Source: DASPWW01 sp963841715
GTDB taxonomy: Bacteria; Actinomycetota; Thermoleophilia; Solirubrobacterales; 70-9
Reading direction: 5' to 3'
Length of the DNA: 64,000 bases
Assembly: GCA_963841715.1 (NCBI GenBank)
Contig: CAWJDP010000003.1
Location: 124,001 to 188,000, forward strand
The translations under genes and the position numbers were made by a program. Shown one piece after another: positions 59,743 to 64,000 of this stretch. Each line of letters starts with the position of its first letter. Position 1 is the first letter of the stretch. The notes under the pieces are model-generated. The model did no database searches and had not been told where the DNA came from. It worked only from the letters and a program-made list of their open reading frames with translations.

Positions 59743-60447
59743 TCAGGTCAGAGCGAACAGCCCGGGGTCGTTCGAGCACACGCCGTCGACCCCGATCTCA
59801 CGCAGGGCGCGGATCCGCGCCGCGTCGTCAACCGTCCACGCGATCACCTCGACGCCGAGCTCTCCCGCGGTCGAGATCAGCCGCTTCGTGATCAGCGGGT
59901 GATAGACCCACATCGCCTGGACGCCGATCCGCGGCAGGGTCTTGGCGGCGAGCCCCGGGAGCCGCTGGCGCATCAGCACGAGCGCCGAGAGGACGGCCGG
60001 CCTCGCGACCCGCGAGCGGCTCCAGTCGCGGCCCACCTTCGGGTAGGTCCAGCCGAGCCGCAGAGCGCCGTCGGCCTCGCGCAGGCTCTCGATGCTCGAC
60101 ATCTCCATCGTCGAGACCATCGCGCGTCCCACGAGCCCGTGCTCGCGCAGGCCGGCCAGCAACTCGTCCTCCCTGCCGGGGAGCTTGAGGTCGCAGTCGA
60201 GCTCGACCTCGGCGAGAGGGTCGCGGGTGAACGCCTCGAGCGCCTCGTCGAGCGAGAGCGGATTGCGCCCCGCCGCGTCACCGTAGTCGTGCGCGATCGC
60301 GAGCCGCCCGTCGCGCAGGCGCAGGACGTCGAACTCGATCATCTCGACGCCGATCTCGACCGCCTTGGCGAAGCTCTCGAGCGTGTTGCCCGGGACGACG
60401 GCGTCGGCGCCCTTGTGGCCGACGCGGCGAAATCCGTCCACGCTCAC
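59743..60447 (-). CDS. Glycerophosphodiester phosphodiesterase family protein, variant
   Basis: 234 residues, TIM-barrel. FRRVGHKGADAVVPGNTLES, then VEMIEFDVLRLRDGRLAIAH, holds the family His, the metal Glu-Asp pair and the second His (AHD). LAEVELDCDLKLPGRED and IAWTVDDAARIRALREIGVD then GVCSNDPG are the closing strands. The usual PENT loop is PGNT here, so a conserved Glu is lost, which may alter metal binding. Splits glycerophosphodiesters to glycerol-3-phosphate. GTG 60447 overlaps the preceding gene's stop (GTGA). Confidence 0.85.
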   Translation of the reverse strand: MSVDGFRRVGHKGADAVVPGNTLESFAKAVEIGVEMIEFDVLRLRDGRLAIAHDYGDAAGRNPLSLDEALEAFTRDPLAEVELDCDLKLPGREDELLAGLREHGLVGRAMVSTMEMSSIESLREADGALRLGWTYPKVGRDWSRSRVARPAVLSALVLMRQRLPGLAAKTLPRIGVQAMWVYHPLITKRLISTAGELGVEVIAWTVDDAARIRALREIGVDGVCSNDPGLFALT

Positions 60448-60725
60448 GGCGCGTCCCCGCGGTCCCGGCGGTCGAGCAGCGCGACGAGAATCCCGCCCAG
60501 GCCCGAGAGGATCCCCGCCCCGGTGACTCCGGCCCCGAGCGCGAACAGCCCCGCGGCGGTCCGGCCCTCGGCCTCGAGCTCGGGCAGGCCGACGAGCGAC
60601 GCCTTCGAGGTGAAGATCTCCGTCGCCCCGATGATCGACAAGAGCAAGACGACGATGCCCGCGTAGAACAAACCCCTGGCGAGCAGCCGGAGCAGGGTCT
60701 CGGTCTGCTGGCTCACTCGGGGCAC
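60444..60725 (-). CDS. Small two-helix membrane protein
   Basis: 93 residues. Two transmembrane helices (LFYAGIVVLLLSIIGATEIF and TAAGLFALGAGVTGAGILSG onward) with a short exported loop. Function unknown. Its stop overlaps the GDPD start, and it ends the prs side of a short operon. Confidence 0.65.
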   Translation of the reverse strand: MPRVSQQTETLLRLLARGLFYAGIVVLLLSIIGATEIFTSKASLVGLPELEAEGRTAAGLFALGAGVTGAGILSGLGGILVALLDRRDRGDAP

Positions 60726-60756
60726 TGTACGCGGCGAAGGCGCACACCGGCGGCGG

Positions 60757-61788
60757 TTAGAAGAGCTGGTTTTCTCCAGCGAAGATCTCGCTCACCGAGT
60801 CGTCGGTGAAGATGCGGCGGATCGAGTCGGCGAGGGTCTGGGCGGTCGACAGCACGGTGATGTTGTCGGGCGCGCCGCGGCGGATCGGCACCGTGTCCGT
60901 GACGACGATGCGATCGATCCCGGAGCTCTCGGGCGCGAGGCGCTCGTACGCCGGCCCGGAGAAGACGCCGTGGGTCGCGCACGCGATCACGCGCGCGGCG
61001 CCCTCCTCCATCACGGTCTCGGCGGCGGCGCACAGCGTCCCGGCGGTGTCGATCATGTCGTCGACGAGCACCGCCGTCTTTCCCTTCACGTCCCCGACCA
61101 CGTAGCCGATCTCGGCGACCTGGTGCGCGGGGCGCTCCTTCTCGAGCACCGCCCAGTGGCAGCCGACCTTGCGCGCGAAGTTGCGCGCCAGCTTGACCCG
61201 GCCGGCGTCGGGTGAGACGACGACGAGCTCCTCGGTGAACGCCTGGTCCATGAACCACTGCGTCAGCATCGGCATCGCCGTCATGTGGTCGACCGGAACC
61301 TCGAAGAAGCCCTGGATCTGACCGGCGTGGAGGTCCATCGTCAGCACCCGGTCGACTCCGATCTCCTCGAGGCACTTGGCGACGACGCGCGAGGAGATTG
61401 GCTCGCGCGGCGAGGACTTCTTGTCCTGGCGCGAGTAGCCGTACCACGGCATCACCGCGATGATCCGGTGCGCGGACGCACCCTTTGCGGCGTCGATCAT
61501 CACCAGGAGCTCCATCAGTGCGTCGTTCGGGGTCATCTCGGTCTGCTCGTTCGCGGCCGTCGACTGGACGAGGAAGACGTCGGCCCCGCGGATCGATTCC
61601 GTGTAGCGGCAGTAGACCTCTCCGTTGGCGAACGTCCGCAGGTCGACCTGGCCGAGGTCGACCCCGAGCTGCCCCGCGATCCTCGCCGCGAGCTCGGCCG
61701 ACGCGCGGCCGCCGAACACCATCAGCCGCTTCGTGTACTCCTGCGGAATGTGAGTCAGGAGCTCCGGGCGCTCCTCAATCGTGCTCAC
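60757..61788 (-). CDS. prs: Ribose-phosphate pyrophosphokinase
   Basis: 343 residues, slightly longer than typical at the N-terminus. RTFANGEVYCRYTESIRGAD, YGYSRQDKKSSPREPISSRV (flexible ATP loop), MDLHAGQIQGFFEVPVDHMT, VVVSPDAGRVKLARNFARKV and the PRPP loop AVLVDDMIDTAGTLCAAAET are all present. Makes PRPP from ribose-5-phosphate for nucleotide, His and Trp synthesis. GTG 61788 overlaps the glmU stop by 4 bases (GTGA), the common actinobacterial glmU-prs pair. Confidence 0.95.
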   Translation of the reverse strand: MSTIEERPELLTHIPQEYTKRLMVFGGRASAELAARIAGQLGVDLGQVDLRTFANGEVYCRYTESIRGADVFLVQSTAANEQTEMTPNDALMELLVMIDAAKGASAHRIIAVMPWYGYSRQDKKSSPREPISSRVVAKCLEEIGVDRVLTMDLHAGQIQGFFEVPVDHMTAMPMLTQWFMDQAFTEELVVVSPDAGRVKLARNFARKVGCHWAVLEKERPAHQVAEIGYVVGDVKGKTAVLVDDMIDTAGTLCAAAETVMEEGAARVIACATHGVFSGPAYERLAPESSGIDRIVVTDTVPIRRGAPDNITVLSTAQTLADSIRRIFTDDSVSEIFAGENQLF

Positions 61789-63179
61789 GATTCGGTCTCC
61801 TCGGCTTTCTTGGCCCGCTTCCCCGCGAAGCCCTCCACGTTGCGCTGCTCCGGCCGCGAGATCCCGAGGGCGCCCGGCGGGACGTCCTCCGCGATCACCG
61901 AGCCGGCACCAGTGTATGCGTCATCTCCGACGTGTACGGGAGCAATCAGGGCGGTGTCAACCCCAATCCGGACTGCGCGCCCGATCACGGTCCGGTGTTT
62001 GCGGAATCCGTCGTAGTTGGCGGTGATCGAGCCGGCGCCGATGTTGCTTCCCTCACCGACCTCGGCGTCGCCGAGGTAGGAGAGGTGCGGGACCTTGGCC
62101 CGGGCGCCGACGTCGGTGTTCTTGATCTCGACGTAGGCGCCGGCCTTCGCGCCCTCGCCGAGTCGGGTCCCGGGGCGGATGTAGGTGAACGGTCCGACCG
62201 TGCACCCATCGAGGACCTCGCAGTCGGTGAGGTGGGAGTGGACGATGCTGGCCCGGGCGCCGATCGTGCACATCGCGAGGGTGGTGAACGGCCCGATCGT
62301 CGACCCTCCGCCGATCCGCGTCGGCCCGCGGAGCATGCTGCCGGGCTCGATCGTCACGTCGGGCTCGATCTCGACGTCGGCGTCGATCCAGGTCGCGGCC
62401 GGGTCGACGACCGTGACGCCGGCGAGCATGTGGTGCTCGAGGATCCGCTCGCGCAGCGCCTGCGCGGCGCGCGCGAGGTCGGCGCGGGTGTTGACGCCGA
62501 GCGTCACCCCGTGGTCGTCGGCGCGGTGCGCGATGATCGCGAGGCCCTCGTCGCGGAACAGCGGCAGCACGTCACCGATGTAGTACTCGCCCTGCGAGTT
62601 GTCGTTCGAGATCTCGCCCAGAGCCTCGGCGAGGGGCGCGGCCGCGAACGCGTACGTGCCGGTGTTGATCTCGCGGATCGCGAGCTCCTCCGGCGTCGCG
62701 TCGGTCGGCTCCTTCGTCTCGACGATCCTCGCGACCCGCCCGTCGCCGTCGCGGACGATCCGCCCGTAGCTGCCCGGGTCGTCGAGCTCCATCGTCACCA
62801 GGGTCGCGCCGGCCGCATCGTCGCGGTGGGCGTCGATCAGGCTGCGCACCGTCTCCGGCGCGATCGCCGGATGGTCTCCGGAGAGCACGACGACGGTCTC
62901 AGACTCGCGGATCAGCTCGAGCGCCGCCCGCGCCGCCCCGCCGGTGCCGTCCGCCTCGGGTTGGACGACGGTCTCGACCCCGTCGGGGAGCGCGCCCGAG
63001 AGGTCGCGCTCGGGCGAGACGATCACGGCGACGCGGTCGGCGCCCGCCTCGCGCGCTGCGAACACCGGCCAGGCGACCATCGGCCGCCCGCAGACGGGAT
63101 GCAGGACCTTCGGCAGCGAGGAGCGCATGCGCGTGCCCTCGCCCGCCGCCATGATCAGGACGGTGAGTGAGCCGCTCAC
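61785..63179 (-). CDS. glmU: Bifunctional GlmU (N-acetylglucosamine-1-P uridylyltransferase / glucosamine-1-P acetyltransferase)
   Basis: 464 residues. N-terminal nucleotidyltransferase: TVLIMAAGEGTRMRSSLPKV (G-x-G-T-R-M), VVVLSGDHPAIAPETV, GTGGAARAALEL. C-terminal left-handed beta-helix: hexapeptide repeats from about residue 255, including the catalytic His/Lys region (FTYIRPGTRLGEGAKAGAYV, VPHLSYLGDAEVGEGSNIGA, NYDGFRKHRTVIGRAVRIGV). Makes UDP-GlcNAc for peptidoglycan. Start is GTG 63179 with TACCAT 6 bases upstream. Confidence 0.95.
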   Translation of the reverse strand: MSGSLTVLIMAAGEGTRMRSSLPKVLHPVCGRPMVAWPVFAAREAGADRVAVIVSPERDLSGALPDGVETVVQPEADGTGGAARAALELIRESETVVVLSGDHPAIAPETVRSLIDAHRDDAAGATLVTMELDDPGSYGRIVRDGDGRVARIVETKEPTDATPEELAIREINTGTYAFAAAPLAEALGEISNDNSQGEYYIGDVLPLFRDEGLAIIAHRADDHGVTLGVNTRADLARAAQALRERILEHHMLAGVTVVDPAATWIDADVEIEPDVTIEPGSMLRGPTRIGGGSTIGPFTTLAMCTIGARASIVHSHLTDCEVLDGCTVGPFTYIRPGTRLGEGAKAGAYVEIKNTDVGARAKVPHLSYLGDAEVGEGSNIGAGSITANYDGFRKHRTVIGRAVRIGVDTALIAPVHVGDDAYTGAGSVIAEDVPPGALGISRPEQRNVEGFAGKRAKKAEETES

Positions 63180-63185
63180 GTAGGA

Positions 63186-63191
63186 ATGGTA
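63186..63191 (-). promoter_or_regulatory. -10 hexamer for glmU (leaderless)
   Basis: TACCAT on the minus strand, 6 bases before GTG 63179. Confidence 0.45.
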
Positions 63192-63227
63192 TTGCGGGTT
63201 GGGCCTTCCGCGACGTGGGGCCGGCAG

Positions 63228-63962
63228 CTATGCAGGGAGATCGCCGGAGTGATCCGCAAGCCCGAGCTCACGCTCCCGTTCGTACTGTCGGACCCACTTC
63301 CGAATCGCGTTGTCGGTCACGCCGTACCTGCGCCCCACCGCGACGTAGCTCGTTTCCTCGATCTCGCGCAGAAGCCGCTCGTAGGGTGGGCGTTCGACTC
63401 TCCGGAGCTGAGGTATCGGAACACCCCGCATCCTTTCTCTACGGTCCCATCGGATTCCGCACGCTCGCGAGCAGTAGCGCTGCTTCGGGCGCTTGACCAC
63501 AAATGGCTTTCCGCATCGCGCGCAATCCAGCTCCACCGGCTGCGCCACGTTCTTTCGGCCGCGGTGCGTATCGAACGTGGCAGAGCAGTTCGGGCACACG
63601 ATTCGCAGGTTGTCGAGACGGTTGTCGTCCGGCACACCGTTGATGTGGTCGAGAATGAGCGCCATCTTCCGACTGCGCCAGTTCTCGTCCTGACCGCAGA
63701 TCTCGCAGATCGGGCGCTTGAGGCCGGCTTCGTAAAGCCGCCGCTTGAGACGGCCTCGCTGGTAGCTGGAATGCTCGACGAGGATCTCCTCCAGCGGAGT
63801 TGCGCGCACGTTGGGCTGCGCTCCCCTCAAGCGGCGATAGGGATCGAAATGATCGGTTGGCATCCGCCAGACGTCGTCGACCCATTTCCGGAACAGTGCG
63901 TGATTCCCGCCTGCGGCTCTAAGTCTAAGTCGCCGAAGCGCTTCCGTGTACGACCAGGACAC
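63228..63962 (-). CDS. HNH endonuclease with second zinc ribbon and C-terminal helix-turn-helix
   Basis: 244 residues. First finger and HNH core: ICEICGQDENWRSRKMALIL, then DHINGVPDDNRLDNLRIVCP with NCSATFDTHRGRKN, the D-H...N...H pattern of HNH nucleases. Second zinc ribbon: LDCARCGKPFVVKRPKQRYC then SRACG. C-terminal helix-turn-helix: EIEETSYVAVGRRYGVTDNA then IRKWVRQYE. It probably cuts DNA after sequence or structure recognition. Such genes are common as solitary or mobile HNH genes in actinobacteria. GTG 63962. Independent of glmU, transcribed towards it. Confidence 0.82.
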   Translation of the reverse strand: MSWSYTEALRRLRLRAAGGNHALFRKWVDDVWRMPTDHFDPYRRLRGAQPNVRATPLEEILVEHSSYQRGRLKRRLYEAGLKRPICEICGQDENWRSRKMALILDHINGVPDDNRLDNLRIVCPNCSATFDTHRGRKNVAQPVELDCARCGKPFVVKRPKQRYCSRACGIRWDRRERMRGVPIPQLRRVERPPYERLLREIEETSYVAVGRRYGVTDNAIRKWVRQYERERELGLADHSGDLPA

Positions 63963-64000
63963 CGCGACCGCTTCCCGCGCCCCCCGCTCCGTGTACCTAG

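Noticed and set aside
63963..64000. Possible tRNA start at the right edge
   Set aside because: No D arm or anticodon arm can be folded in the 38 bases available.

Overview
The window is a high-GC chromosome segment from what looks like an actinobacterium. The order glmU-prs, rplY-pth, and mfd-foldase-mazG-eno-ftsB-like, the heavy use of GTG/TTG starts, the many leaderless-looking starts and several family types (class III cyclase fusions, sigma factor fused to an anti-sigma-type tail, R2-like oxidase) suggest the Thermoleophilia/Solirubrobacterales branch. That placement is inference; no rRNA is present to confirm it.

There are two textures. From about 1.7 to 11.2 kb, intact single genes (band-7 protein, NAD(P)-binding protein, MsrA, flavoprotein oxidase) are separated by decayed pieces of other genes: a recombinase C-terminus, a glyoxalase-type protein, an LtrA/cyclopropane-synthase chimera, a photolyase N-terminus, a cell-surface repeat C-terminus, an MFS N-terminus and a ThDP-decarboxylase N-terminus. 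From 11.4 kb to the end, genes are tightly packed, often overlapping by 1-4 bases.

Region by region: 0-0.3 kb, start of a universal stress protein; 0.4-1.75 kb, hydrolase-cyclase fusion; 11.2-16.9 kb, initiator tRNA, Ppx/GppA phosphatase, monooxygenase-like protein, ThDP enzyme, HAMP adenylate cyclase and a zinc-finger membrane protein; 16.9-20.9 kb, aldehyde dehydrogenase plus F420/NADP-type oxidoreductase, tRNA-Leu(UAA) and a sigma factor with a built-in zinc finger and membrane tail; 20.9-24.7 kb, R2lox-like oxidase and a PadR-MMPL pair; 24.7-32.1 kb, dienelactone hydrolase, GNAT, O-methyltransferase, rhomboid-like protein, glutamate-cysteine-ligase-like protein, class I aldolase, nuclease and CsrA.

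The largest coherent unit is 32.2-47.1 kb on the minus strand: three very large membrane proteins of GT-C type, a VOC protein, three tandem paralogous sulfotransferases, a two-domain glycosyltransferase, a fourth sulfotransferase of another type and a flippase-like transporter. Together they look like a pathway that builds, sulfates and exports a cell-surface glycan. Downstream housekeeping (47.1-63.2 kb) comprises the FtsB-like protein, enolase, MazG, parvulin-type foldase, Mfd, crotonase, Pth, L25, an ABC1 kinase, an MFS exporter, GDPD, Prs and GlmU. An HNH endonuclease closes the window.

Two cross-cutting observations matter for reading the annotation. First, at least seven otherwise well-preserved genes, including enolase, carry single-base frameshifts, mostly +1, so residual sequencing error is likely. 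Second, a 52-bp palindromic repeat occurs both after a membrane-protein gene and in frame inside mazG, where it is translated.
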